A program made the translations under genes and the position numbers. The notes under the pieces are model-generated. The model was not told where the DNA came from, searched no databases, and was given only the letters and a program-made list of their open reading frames with translations. Positions 35,101 to 44,500 of a stretch of 64,000 nucleotides of DNA are shown here, in pieces. Origin of the DNA: Clytia hemisphaerica (lineage: Eukaryota > Cnidaria > Hydrozoa > Leptothecata > Clytiidae); contig CACVBU010000913.1 of assembly GCA_902728285.1 (NCBI GenBank), positions 708,378-772,377 of the forward strand, given 5' to 3'. Numbering within the stretch: the stretch's first letter is position 1; the number at the start of each line of letters is the position of its first letter.

Positions 35101-38100
35101 TCTTGAACGTCTGGTTGGAATGTGTACGTTTCGTAGACACTAAAAAGGTTAGTTTTCTTTCTTTAAGTCACACCACGTCACGTCTCGACCATTACCCGCC
35201 TCGCTTTGGAACAATTACACTACAGTACCACTCTTGATATAACTTAAGGGCTCTGACGGAAAATTGATTTTAGTACTTGAACATAAAAGTTATGTTTTAG
35301 GTTCTTTAACACTTAACAAAGAATTGCCTTTTTAAATTGCTTTTTAATCAAATCCCTTAATAGTAATAAAGAATTTAATTAAAAAAATGACGTTATGAAC
35401 TTTAAAAAGACGTTAATGATATGTTTCATCACCTTCTTTTATAAAAAGTGCTAAGTTTTAATGGGTAATTAACCTTTTTGTTTCGAAGTTTTTTCAAACT
35501 GTCCGCAAAGAATTGAACTGTTTTAGATTTTTCGGAAAAATTTTCTAAATTAGTGCATCAAAAGTTATGGCTGTTTTTCTATGAAAAATTTGGATGGAAA
35601 ATTGGTCAAAAAGCACTATTTTCAAGATTTTGAAGCAAATAAGCTTTTAGAAAAATTTTCCGAAAAAATAATTTTAGTTCGGTAAAAGATACCATCTACC
35701 GCAAAAAATGTTTTTTCTTCGCCGAAACTAAGCTCTTCAAAGTTGAAATACTCTTCTTCGCAAAAGTCTTCATTTTCTTCTTCATCAAATTTTTTCATTG
35801 TGATAATTGGCCTAACAGAATATATAAAACATGCCACAGTTTTGAATCTGTTAAATGACGCGCCTTACGCGCCCACGCGCCCACGCGCCCAATACACAGG
35901 AAAAAATTTTCGATTTCCAAGGTTGGAAATTTCAAGTTTTCTTAGTTGGAAAAAAGATAAAATCCAATGGAAAATCCAACCTGGAAATGTGGGACATTCT
36001 CCAAGGTCGGAAATTTAGCATTTTCCATGGCTTGGAATTTTCAAAGATGCAGGTTGAAGAAAGCCAAAATCCAAATTTAACAAGGTTGGAATTTTTTAAA
36101 ATTCAGTTGGAAAAAAAGCCAAAATCCAAATTTAACAAGGTTGGAATTTTCAAAAATCCAGGTGGAAAAAAGCCGAAATCCAAACCAAACAAGGTTGGAA
36201 TTTTCGAAAATCTAGGTTGAAAAAAGCCAAAATCCAAATTTTACAGGGATGGAATTTTCGAAAATCTAGGTTGAAAAAAGCCAAAATCCAAATTTAACAA
36301 GGTTGGAATTTTTCAAAATTCAGTTGGAAAAAAGCCAAAATCCAAGCTAAACAAGGTTGGAATTTTCGAAAATCTAGGTTGAAAAAAGCCAAAATCCAAG
36401 CTAAAAAAGGTTAAGCCAAAATCCAAAAAATGATGGCAGAGATGTGGAAAAAGAGATCTTAAACAAGGTTTTTGTTTTTGTGAACAGTCACTCGCTAGCC
36501 TAGGTCGATGGCTCCCGGTCAATCTCTCGTTATTGTTCGCACAGATACGTGGTTGATCTTAGATCATTCACACAGCTCAGCAGGGCACCATTTGAAACTA
36601 TGACACAAGTACCCTATGTGCTTCACTGTGCGAACTCACTGCGGTTGACCGAGACCGCTTCGAAGGGACGCCTCACCTGACGGAAACTTACAGCTTGACT
36701 GCTCACATTATAGCCTAATATCTAGGTTAGCTATACATCAAAACAGTTTTGAGCGAAAAATCGCTTGTGGTTTTCTCAAAGGACATGCAGAAGCAGCCAC
36801 CGACCTAAAATTTGCAAATATCTGTTCTGATTTGCCAGCTGGAAGGATTTCCACGAAATTAAGAACAGTTCCTCGTTTTCCAGGGGAGAAATTTTTACTT
36901 CAGAACAGTTATATTTTTCCAGCTAGGAGGTAAAAAAACTTTCAGAACAGATACGAAATTACCAGGCGATTGATTTTACGCGAGTTAACTGTTCTTATCT
37001 ACCAGGGCTGACAAAATCTTATAAGAACAGATCGCTAAATTCCAGCTTGACATTGAAGGACTTTTAAGAACAGAAACTTAATTTCCAGCTAACAGTTCAA
37101 CAGATCCACAATTTCCAGATGTTTTGTAGAACAGATGGAGAATTTTCAGCTGCCACTCCAGGCAACCACATTCAGGACTTTTTTGAAATTCCCTCAGAAC
37201 AGATAGGAAATTCTTAGACACCTTATTTATAAATATAAGATATCAAACTATTTTTTTCATAAGAACAGATCATATTTTTCCAGCTGGTCCCAATCTTCAG
37301 TAGAACAGATCATATTTTTCCATCTGGTCCAAATCTTCAGTAGAACAGACCATATTTTTCCAGCTGGTCCCAATCTTCAGTAGAACAGACCACTTTTTTC
37401 CAGCAGACTATTTTCTTTAGTTCGCTAAGAACAGACCGCCATATCCAGCTGAAACGTGCCTTCAGAACAGATATTTTGAAGTCCCCCTTCGGTGGATGCT
37501 TTCGGACATGCGCAGAAAATGGTTACAAAAACACAATTTCCACATGGATTTTTAACGTTTTCCAAACTGTTTGGAGAAACACAAATTTCCAACCCAAAAA
37601 GTCTAGTTTTCCAAGAAAGAGTCTCTTATCTCAATTTCACAAAAGTGTAATTTCCACAAGGATTTTTAACGTTTTCCAAACTGTTTGGAGAAACACAAAT
37701 TTCCAACCCAAAAAGTCTAGTTTTCCAATCGAAAGAGTTTCAATTTCACAAAAGTGTGATTTCCACATGGATTTTTAACGCTTTCCAAACTGTTTGGGAG
37801 AAACACAAATTTCCTACCCAAAAAGTCTAGTTTTTCAACCCGAGGTATCAAATTTACAAAAACATGTATTTTCACATTGATTTTTGACCTTTTTTTCAAT
37901 TCCCAAACTGTTTGGAAAATAAAAATTTCCCATACCCAAAAAGTCATGTTTTCCAACCAGCCTTGGAAAATTGTCATTTCTACATGGTTTTTTTTCACTT
38001 GATTTTTCAAGGGCATTGGTTTATTCTACAAAACCTATGGGTAATTTACGTTTTCCAATTCAGCTTAAGGTAATCGCTAAAATTTCCAACCTTCAATTAA

Positions 38101-38821
38101 AAAACCAAATTTTCCAACCCAAAAATATTGAATTTCCAACCTTGGAAATCGAAAATTTTTTCCTGTGATATTTAGGCGATTTATTTTGCAATTTTGCTCC
38201 GCCCAAAATTACTTCCCTTAACACTTAACACTTAAGGTAGTGTACATTCGATATTATCTGTTTTGAAAAACGTGACATTTTTTTACAAGGCTAGAACGAT
38301 GATTTATTTTAGGAACCCCTGAGGATAGAATCTCAAATCGAATCTCGGTGCTGTTAGGCCAGCCCCAAGTGGTGCCTAATTTTGTGCCTTATTAAACAAT
38401 TTATGCTATAGTAAAGAGGTTTTTCATTTTTTGTCAAGTTACATAACTTCAGACATAATAGAAACAAACGTTCGAATCTATAGAGGCTATCCCTTATGCA
38501 AATCGAACGTTTGCTTCCATAATGGCGGAAGTTATTTACCAAAGTGAGCTTTTCCAGAAAAAAATTGAATATAGGGGATGGTGGATATAACATTTTTTAG
38601 AAATTTACCCCCGGACATTGTGACTTTTGCCCCCCCCCCCGGACATTTTCTGAAAGAGCCCAATATGAAAAACTTCTCGTCTTATCCTTACTTAAATCTT
38701 CTTCCAGCTTATGAAGACGAAAAATAATGCCGGTGTTTTGCCCATCCGTGGATTATTATGCTCATATAAATGTTTCAATAGTGTTGGTCATGATTTCTTT
38801 GGCATCGCTCAAGCAGTGTGA
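21740..38821 (+). CDS. LRRC69: Leucine-rich repeat protein, LRRC69-like
   Basis: Ten exons join in phase into 350 residues: 21740-21925, 22267-22393, 25333-25405, 26025-26141, 26341-26419, 29438-29509, 29712-29813, 30561-30604, 35009-35147 and 38708-38821. All have AG acceptors and GT donors. Residues about 15-235 are short LRRs of about 23 residues (for example [15 protein letters not shown] and [15 protein letters not shown]). Then come a charged segment ([16 protein letters not shown]), PEIQQMF, a CAIC pair (291-294), [12 protein letters not shown], and a second pair in LLCSYKC (331, 335), ending FGIAQAV. From memory LRRC69 has the same length and the same cysteine-bearing C-terminus; LRRC58 was considered. 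The two cysteine pairs could bind a metal (inference). Molecular role unknown. The start ATG sits in AACATGG. The gene spans 17 kb because introns 2, 5, 8 and 9 carry transposons, none of which interrupts an exon. Confidence 0.8.
22740..24665 (-). mobile_element. Jockey/CR1-type non-LTR retrotransposon, 5'-truncated
   Basis: An uninterrupted minus-strand reverse transcriptase frame runs from about 24665 to the stop at 23049. It encodes [11 protein letters not shown], a fingers region with [27 protein letters not shown] (motif A), [20 protein letters not shown] (motif B) and FADDSYLF (motif C), then a thumb region with [13 protein letters not shown] and [17 protein letters not shown]. The endonuclease and any ORF1 are missing, so the copy was truncated on insertion, as is typical of target-primed reverse transcription. 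About 300 bases downstream are probably 3' UTR; that boundary is uncertain. It lies antisense in LRRC69 intron 2. Confidence 0.85.
24671..24799. mobile_element. Foldback MITE at the truncated end of the retroelement
   Basis: TTGAATAATTATGTAGTCCAGC at the left is perfectly inverted at the right (GCTGGACTACATAATTATTCAA). The inner arms AACAATGATAAAACCATGCATAAT are also nearly perfect. The two arms nearly meet at a TATGCATGA centre, so it can fold almost end to end. Confidence 0.75.
25444..25797. mobile_element. TIR element in LRRC69 intron 3
   Basis: ACACTACAATCATGGACAAA at the left is matched by the inverse of TTTCGACCATGATTGTAGTGT at the right. 0.35 kb, with no coding frame. It lies between exons 25333-25405 and 26025-26141. 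Confidence 0.65.
26558..26593 (-). ncRNA. Hammerhead-ribozyme-like motif in Penelope 3' end
   Basis: On the minus strand: CTGATGA, then TGGC-ATAA-GACC (imperfect stem II), GAAA, then a stem III hairpin AAGC-TTCT-GCTT followed by C, giving the UUC cleavage triplet. Core order and spacing are those of a hammerhead with capped stem III. Penelope elements are known to carry hammerheads in their terminal repeats. Stem I does not pair well by eye, so activity is doubtful. The same motif is at 29345-29379 on the plus strand. Confidence 0.5.
26698..29070 (-). CDS. Penelope-like reverse transcriptase with GIY-YIG endonuclease
   Basis: A 790-residue uninterrupted frame. The reverse transcriptase core has [12 protein letters not shown] (399-410, motif A), [17 protein letters not shown] (461-477, motif B) and YKRYVDDII (494-502, motif C with YVDD). 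A C-terminal GIY-YIG nuclease follows: [11 protein letters not shown] (694-704), NYIGETNR (706-713), R718 and EH (721-722), with the cysteine pair before YIG common in Penelope proteins. This pairing of RT and GIY-YIG defines endonuclease-bearing Penelope-like elements. The length is normal and I see no stop or frameshift, so it may be active. A second copy of the last 35 or so codons lies inverted at about 29118-29226. Confidence 0.92.
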   Translation of the reverse strand: MANISNSTKLPKRIADKYNKLYWLSVKLHKTSANFGFVKKCLNLHVTPKFAQVNGQFLNRDDKDNAERSILLSNAKKHFQTLKTVITEHREAANDLLSVTGVLLFKILQRRILHASKGIRSSSFKTKLNKLSNLRIHSKNHLKPYRIPVINLSSKDLSEKELLQLSYGLDQSFVDKNKHVRKNLAANLETLAQSIDKDVSNEQKEELHEFLRAYCDMFDKNIKNSKDFTYFNLKRLKEDDSIVIIPGDKDSCVVVMDKVDYVNKLNTMIDEGIDKKVYEKSEEDNTLVDLKHFQDFLYRNFRKYDHYKDMWPTSHTPAKLYGTAKTHKFNDISKVTVESLKFRPIIAQTGTCWYNAAQVISKYLKPLYTCNEYIINNTQDFPKMIQDQPPLTIDDEYVSYDVESLFTNVPIDDTIDYILDQIYVHKKLPIICTQLIMKRLLLKLSKDSTFIFQSRLYKQIDGCTMGGPLSVTLANIYLTKIETEIVPVIKPPLYKRYVDDIITRRKIREPDHLFHAMNNYHKNIRFTIEIQPTKFLDSNITLIDGKAVTSVHRKPNKLPTHWSSKVPKRYKRNAINGDLNRSYRIGNDFTNEKEVIRDKFKNAGFPPRFTESVIKDFETKLSDDRLIPEFLFEEKKKFVLIELPFCESNELLFKRFIYKLKSFTNDKIDFAVKWSTKKVKQLFSPKDKNPHPACKIYEGICSCGMNYIGETNRNVETRWSEHNNIAHNSEPAKHLLNHPDHEFQWKVILNAPGNTRLRKNLEAALIALKRPILNDQLDSKRLILFRNGVT
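29345..29379 (+). ncRNA. Hammerhead-like motif, inverted terminal copy
   Basis: Identical core (CTGATGA...GAAA...GCTTC) in the inverted 3'-end copy of the Penelope element, on the opposite strand from the copy at 26558-26593. Same reservations about stem I and stem II. Confidence 0.45.
29841..30110. mobile_element. TIR element with CGTGAT array
   Basis: AGCCCCCCCCCCAAGCGG at the left and CCGCTGGGGGGGGCG at the right are inverted. Between them CGTGAT or GCGTGAT recurs about a dozen times at short spacing (29868-30080). It lies in LRRC69 intron 7. Non-coding. Confidence 0.7.
30207..30443. mobile_element. TIR element with TACAGGGTGTCC ends
   Basis: TACAGGGTGTCC at 30207 is the inverse of GGACACCCTGTA ending near 30442. 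Subterminal GTGTGTCAGACCAC resembles that of the element at 30921-34683, so they are one family. It ends about 120 bases before the LRRC69 exon at 30561. Confidence 0.65.
30921..34683. mobile_element. TIR element (ACAGAGTGTCCCG ends) split by an RTE-like insertion
   Basis: The left end ACAGAGTGTCCCGAAAAAA...GTCATGTGTCAGATCACGACTAC is matched by the inverse of GTAGTCGTGTTTTGAAACATGAC...CCGGGACACC at 34641-34683. Removing the retrotransposon at 31126-34574 and one target copy leaves a MITE-sized element of about 0.3 kb, related to 30207-30443. Located in LRRC69 intron 8. Confidence 0.65.
31126..34574 (+). mobile_element. RTE-like non-LTR retrotransposon, decayed, with target duplication and (TTGTC)n tail
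   Basis: CTTTTTCAAACAAA flanks both sides (31112-31125 and 34575-34588). The element ends in TTGTC repeats. It encodes an APE-type endonuclease ([36 protein letters not shown]) and a reverse transcriptase ([70 protein letters not shown]). Breaks: an in-frame TGA at 31654, a frameshift near 32565, and a stop at 34028 within the C-terminal region. Hence a pseudogene copy. The RTE-type clade is inferred from motif style and the short-repeat tail. Same orientation as LRRC69. Confidence 0.8.
35526..35668. mobile_element. MITE with TTTTTCGGAAAAATTTTCTAAA ends
   Basis: TTTTTCGGAAAAATTTTCTA at the left is the near-perfect inverse of TAGAAAAATTTTCCGAAAAA at the right. 0.14 kb in LRRC69 intron 9. Confidence 0.65.
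35895..38167. mobile_element. 2.27 kb TIR element made of three tandem-array zones
   Basis: The first 37 bases (CACAGGAAAAAATTTTCG...) and the last 37 (38131-38167) are perfect inverted repeats. ATA follows and precedes them as a possible target duplication. Inside: zone 1 (about 35920-36420), about eight diverged copies of a 55-60 base unit containing AAGGTTGGAATTTTCGAAAAT and GAAAAAAGCCAAAATCCAA; zone 2 (about 36810-37480), about 16 copies of AGAACAGA-N-TTTCCAGCTG; zone 3 (about 37520-37960), three to four copies of a unit of about 120 bases around TTTTCCAAACTGTTTGGAGA. No transposase frame. It fills most of LRRC69 intron 9. Confidence 0.85.
36810..37480. repeat. Periodic bipartite motif array AGAACAGA...TTTCCAGCTG
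   Basis: About 16 occurrences, spaced some 35-60 bases, of A/C-AGAACAGA followed after 5-10 bases by a form of TTTCCAGCTG. Three copies at 37262-37400 are near-perfect 48-base tandem units. The motif is kept while spacer sequence varies. Confidence 0.8.
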
Positions 38822-40635
38822 CCATTGAGAAAAGCTTTTCCCCGAAGGGAAAGTATCATTTTAAATGGATATTCTATCAAACCACTTGGGTTCTAGCTTT
38901 GTTTGTTTTGGACATTCTCGAATTGTAAATAATATTTTGTTAATATATTTTTGATAATTCATTCATTGTTAATTTTCTAATTTGAAATCAATATTTTCTA
39001 ATGAAATATTTATTATTCGGTGAAAATTTTGCGTTCATTCCATGATTTAAAAAATAATTCTAATAATTTAGGGTTGTGTAAATGCGTTCTTATGAGAATG
39101 TCCAAAAATATTTTGAAGTACCAGACGTCATAGCAAGTGATTCGCCAGAAAACAAATAAGGGTAAATATTATTTTTCGGAAATTATGAAATGAAAGTGAA
39201 ACTCTCCAAGAAACAACATAAAATTTCCCCTTATTTGATAAGGTATTCGATAAAGGTTTTGAAACCTTAGGGTGTTCTTACTTTTTGGGTAAAGCTATCA
39301 GTATTTACGGATAATTTTTGGTGATTTTTTAAAAGAAATTTTTCTGGCGCAACTTTTCTTAGAATGTTTTTTTAAGAGTTTTTAGCCTTGAATCATTATG
39401 AATGTTCTTATGAACTTTGTTCTTATAGCAAAGACGTGTCATAATAGCACGTATCGGTGTTATTTCATGTATCTTTAGCCTCAAGTTACATCAAATTTGT
39501 GGTTTTAGTATTCAGGATTTTGAAAACCTCAAATCTTGGATTTCATGTATTGAAATGAATTCTTCCTATCAGGGGATATCACGTAATTTCCATAATGGTA
39601 TCTTTATTTTAAACTCAAAAGTGAAGGTTTCTTTTCATGTAGAAAAGAACAGTTCTCTAGAATAACACACAATCTTAAAATAAGTTTGTTGGTCGGAGGT
39701 GATGTTGATGACAAAATTGAGAATACACAAAAGTCAGTTTAATGGTATATTAACGCAGTAACTATTTCTTACATCGTCGCTAAAATCAGTAAGGTATTCA
39801 ATCTCGAAATAGTATCTTTTGAGATTGAGGCTAACCCCTTTTCATACAAAGAAAGAAGGTGGTACTACGTTTCCAACCATTGATCTTAACGGTACAATAT
39901 CTCTGTTATCATTGAAATTTATTGATCGAAGCAAGGATTTTGATGCAAAGGAATGAATATGACTTTGGAGAATTCATTTTTCTTCACCAAAAGGATTATT
40001 CTTCAGAATCGCAACACCAGTAACCTTCACCAAGACCAGTACAAACCAATAACACCATTGAACCAAAGAAGACTTTTGACATCACCTGTTGAAGATAGCC
40101 ATGATCGATTGTCCTGTTGTAAATGCAACCAACATTCTAATAATTCAAACAAAACCTTCTTAAAGAAGAATGAGAGCAACGAAAATAAATATGTCAAAGC
40201 TCGAACTTCGGCAAAGCAACCAATCAACAGTGCTGTTACTATGAACATTTTAAGTGATTTAGTCACCGAGAGTTCACTACACCTATCCGAAAAGGATGGT
40301 AGCATGCTACCAATTAAGTATATTTGGACAGTAACAAATTGAAATGTATTATATGAACTTAAGAACTATGTATAAGAACTCTACCTTGTTGCTATCAAAA
40401 TTGTGTTATTGGGTTGGTAAAGTTCCCCTTTGAAGATTTGAGAGTTTAGAAGCACATTTTGACAGACTTGACCCTTAAGGTGGGAGTCACATGAAGTTTT
40501 GAGATTTGGTGAAAAAATTATCGATTTCGAGATTTTGCGCGTTTTATGACCCTATACCCTTTCTGAACACACTCTGAAAATTTTAAGGTCGTAGCATTTA
40601 AATTTCCTGAGATATAAGGTTTTTTCTAGACTCTG
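38822..40635. other. Intergenic, no firmly supported gene
   Basis: Sequence between LRRC69 and the Bel/Pao block. A 129-codon plus-strand frame at 39953-40342 has a SCCKCN cluster and a mixed composition but no recognised domain or splice context; I rate it about 0.2 as a gene. A decayed relative of the intronic MITE at 11960 may be present near 39790-39850 (TTCAATCTCGAAAT, AACCCCTTTTCA). Confidence 0.35.
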
Positions 40636-41561
40636 TGTAACAGACGGGTGTTCACCAATTTTGGCAAGCTCTTTGCAATCTTTCAAAGAATGATTCAAAA
40701 CTAAAATAGAAATACAAAGAAAAATAACTAACTTGAACAAAAACAAAAGTGTGAAATTGACACGCCTACTTGTGGAAAATCTAAGTTCTAGCGATAATGT
40801 ATAGTATATACAAAAGAAAAAAACTCATGTTGAAAGAAAATTGAATGCCTGAGTTTAAGTATAAGTGAAAATCTAAGTTGAAAATGTAAGTTGAAAATGT
40901 AAGTTGAAGTATAAATTGAAAGTATAAGTTGAAAGAAAAATGTAAAAATATATAAGTTCTATTTACCAGCATGCCAGGAAATTGATATTGTGATGGTCCT
41001 GAACACAAAAGAGCTTGAGCTTGAAGTTGAACAAAGTTTGATTGATTAGAAGTGCTATCAACCTAGCTTAAGAGCTAACTAACTTGAATGATGTAGCCAT
41101 CTTGAATTGATTTGAAAATTGAGTTTGAGAGATGTTAACTCCTCAAAAGCTAGTTGACAACTGATGACAAAAAACAAAGTGCTGGTTTTGTATCAAAAAG
41201 CAAAGTGGACAAAAATTATAAAAAACTAAGTTGATATGTAATAAATTATGAATAAATAAATTATTTTTTGTGTATAAATTATATAAATTATTTTAAAATT
41301 GAATTGTGTGTAAAATGCAGAACAAACCAAAGGACAAAGACCAGAACAAAGTGGACATGCAAAGAAAACTTACAAAATGTGTCTAGACCCTTAGGAAAGC
41401 TCTGTCCACATGTGGCAAAAACAGAAAGACACTGAAAAACACAGAAAACTTAAATATGTATATTTTTTGTAAATTTTGAATAAGAATAAGATAAAAGCAT
41501 TTCAACCAGACCAAAACATAATAAATGAAATTTTGCATTTCATGAATTTCTTTAGTTTACA
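40636..41561 (-). repeat. Bel/Pao 3' LTR, copy A
   Basis: Bounded by TGTAACAG on the left and TTTACA on the right, so on the element strand it begins TGTAAAC and ends TTACA, the usual TG...CA form. 926 bases, rich in AAGTTGAAA-like repeats. The same sequence recurs at 48183-48856 and, with many internal losses, at 55252-55899. A GC-rich block, GCCCGGCCGGC, lies just inside. Confidence 0.75.
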
Positions 41562-41586
41562 CTGCCCGGCCGGCATATGCAAAATT

Positions 41587-44500
41587 TCAATTGCTCAAGT
41601 TATCAATATCACTTATAATCAATTCATGAAATAAAGGCAATTCATCCACAGGGTGTATCATAACCAAGCCACGCACTGCACGAAAGGTGGTACGATTGAC
41701 ATTTTCGGTGTGGTTACGATATTCGACTTGGCACCTTCGAATACGATCATCCTTGCTTGTTTCGACGCTTTTGATCTTTCCATATTGATATGTGTTGCAT
41801 AACTGGCTTTCCCTGCTTTAGGAAAAGTACAATATCACCAACTTTCAAATTAAATGTGTTATCAAACCATTTTGGCTGATGCATAAGCTTTGGCAGATGA
41901 ACGGTTAGCCATACTTCAAACCAGGCATTGAATAGCTCCTCATTTTGTTTGAGAAACTTGTCGGGTTTTGAGGTGATATTGACAGGAAATGATGGACTCC
42001 TGTTATTGTTACGACCTAACAGAAGTCGGTTTGGAGTTAAGATGTCGGAGACTTCAAACTCTGAATGTCCATAGAGGGCCAGTGGTGCGTCGTTGATGGT
42101 GTTTGACAGCTGGCTGGCGACGGTTTCCCATTGAAGCACGGAGGAGAAACGATACTTGTCAAAGTTGATGTTGAGTGATTTCTTGATTTCCTGGATTTTC
42201 CGCTCCACCTTGCCATGCATGTGATGACCGGATACAGGACAGGTTTGAAAATCGACAAGAACATCTTGAAACAGGCGGTTTTGGATATCCCGAAAGGAAA
42301 GTTTAAGCGTTCCGCATCCCTTGACTAGTTGACTTCCTTCGTCAGGTAGTAGGTACTTGGGATATCCAACTTCGCTGGCAAATCGTGTAAATGATAAGAT
42401 GAATGCTGGCGTACTATAATCATCCATGATCTTGATCTTTGTAGCGGATGTTGTTGTGCAGCAAAAGATTACCATCCATATTTTGATTGTGGTACGTTTG
42501 TGGAAGTTTGAGTATGAAGTAAATGGTCCACACAAATCCACTTGTGTTGAATAGAATGGAGGGGCGATGTTCAAATTGTGGTCTGATATCGGTCCCATTT
42601 CCACATTGATTGTTTTCTTTGCGATGTATCTGCATCTTTCACAGCGTCTTCGGACGAGCTTGACAAGATCACGACCATCAATGATATAGGATATTTGAAG
42701 GACATAACGGAGAACAGTTTCAACTCCAGCATGTTTGGCAACTGGATGGTTCCAATGGACATGATCGACAATGCTGTAGGCAATCGGTGAGTGTCTGTCG
42801 ACCAGTGGGACGAAGAATGATGATGCGGTGAGGTCAAGCATTATGTTGGTGAGCTTTCCAGTTGCTGTCACATTGTTTGTAGGTAGAATTCTGCCAGTGT
42901 AATGTAAGATTCCATCCTTCATTGTTGAGATTCGTTCATACTTCTTTTTCAATGAGAACGATTGTACTTCCTCTGTTGCTTTAGTGAAGAAGTATTGAAA
43001 AGTTGATTTTTCACATGGTTGAAGAGCGATACGTGACAATCTTTTCTTGCGACATGCAAAGTTTGATACAAATTGAAATATCGCGCTCATGATTGCCAAT
43101 GATTTTGTCCAACCATACTTCATTGGGTTCACAAGGTACTCTGAGAAGTCGAACCGTTGATTTATGGATGAAAAGTGGATGGATGGAGGTATAGTGATTG
43201 GATCAACAATTGGGAGAATCTGTTCTTTCTTTGCAGCTTTGAGTTCTTCATTTGTGAGTTTGACTTGATCGACAGATTTCACGGGGAAGGTATCCTCAGG
43301 ATCATGCATCCAATCAAACCCGTTGAACCAAGTTGAATTTGATGATACATCAGAAATGGTTGTACCTCTCCTAGTTCCAATGTCTGCGATCATATTTTCG
43401 GTCGAGACAAACTTCCATGATGCTAGTTCAGTGAATCGGTGGACTTCAGTAACACGACTGCGGACCCATGGCTTTAGTTGCTTCTCAACACCATTGATCC
43501 AGAACAAGGCAATTTGGCTGTCTGTCAGTTTCAAGCTTGATTTGAGTTTTGATCCAAAGGCTCTTCTAACGACTTCTCCAGTGTGTGCGTTGAGAGTTGC
43601 TGCAAAGAGTTCACCTCTTGGTTGAGTAGTTCCATCTGGGATGAGTCTTGAGCGTGCGAAAACAAGTTGGCATGAAAACTTCCCACACTTTCTCTTGAAA
43701 CGTGCGTAGATTGCAACACATGCGATGTTTTTAGAAGCGTCTGCTGTATCGATTGAGTTGATCTCTAAATTGATGGCATCCTCTGGTACGATTGCACGTC
43801 TGTATTTTATTTGGGAGATTTCTTCCATCATTTTGAAATGTGAGTCCCATATTTGTCGAAGATTGTCTGGGATACGATCGTCCCATCCAATGCCAAGATC
43901 AACAAGGTGATGTAGATCAAGCTTCATTGCGGCTGTCAGTGGTGTGATTTTCCCAGATATGTCATAGAGTTCAGCTACTTTTGAGACACATTGTCTGCGA
44001 GTGAGGTTAAGTGGTACATCATTGATTTTGACAGGTTTTCTTGCCTCTGACTTTCTTGGCAAAGTTTAGCTCGCTGACATCTAATGACACAACATCTTCT
44101 TCCGGATACCACTTCATTCCAGCGACACCAATGCTTTCACCATCTGATGTCAGGTCTGGCTTTGGTTTTTGGTGGGAGAATGTTATTCCTTTGAGTGAGA
44201 GAAACCTCCACGATTGACCACGATCTCAAGTTCATCAGCACGTTGAGTGGCAAGCTCCATTGACTTCTCACCGGATAGACAGTCGTCAACATAGATATCC
44301 TTCATGACGATTTTAGCAACTTCTGGGTAGTCTTCAGAGGACAGTCGTCCGGTTTCCCTCAGGGCTCGCTCTGATTGATTACCTGATGACTTCACACCAT
44401 AGATCAATGTCTTTATGACTTTCTCTTTTGGGATTTTGGTTTTGTCAAGTTGTTCCTCCCAGATATATCGTTGTAGGCACCAATGATGTTCACGAAGACG

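Noticed and set aside
35895..38167. CRISPR-like array
   Set aside because: Animal genomic context, degenerate units without constant repeat and unique spacers, and the whole is bounded by TIRs.
39953..40342. 129-codon plus-strand frame
   Set aside because: No domain, no upstream exon found, composition not decisive. Left as a low-probability candidate in the intergenic entry.
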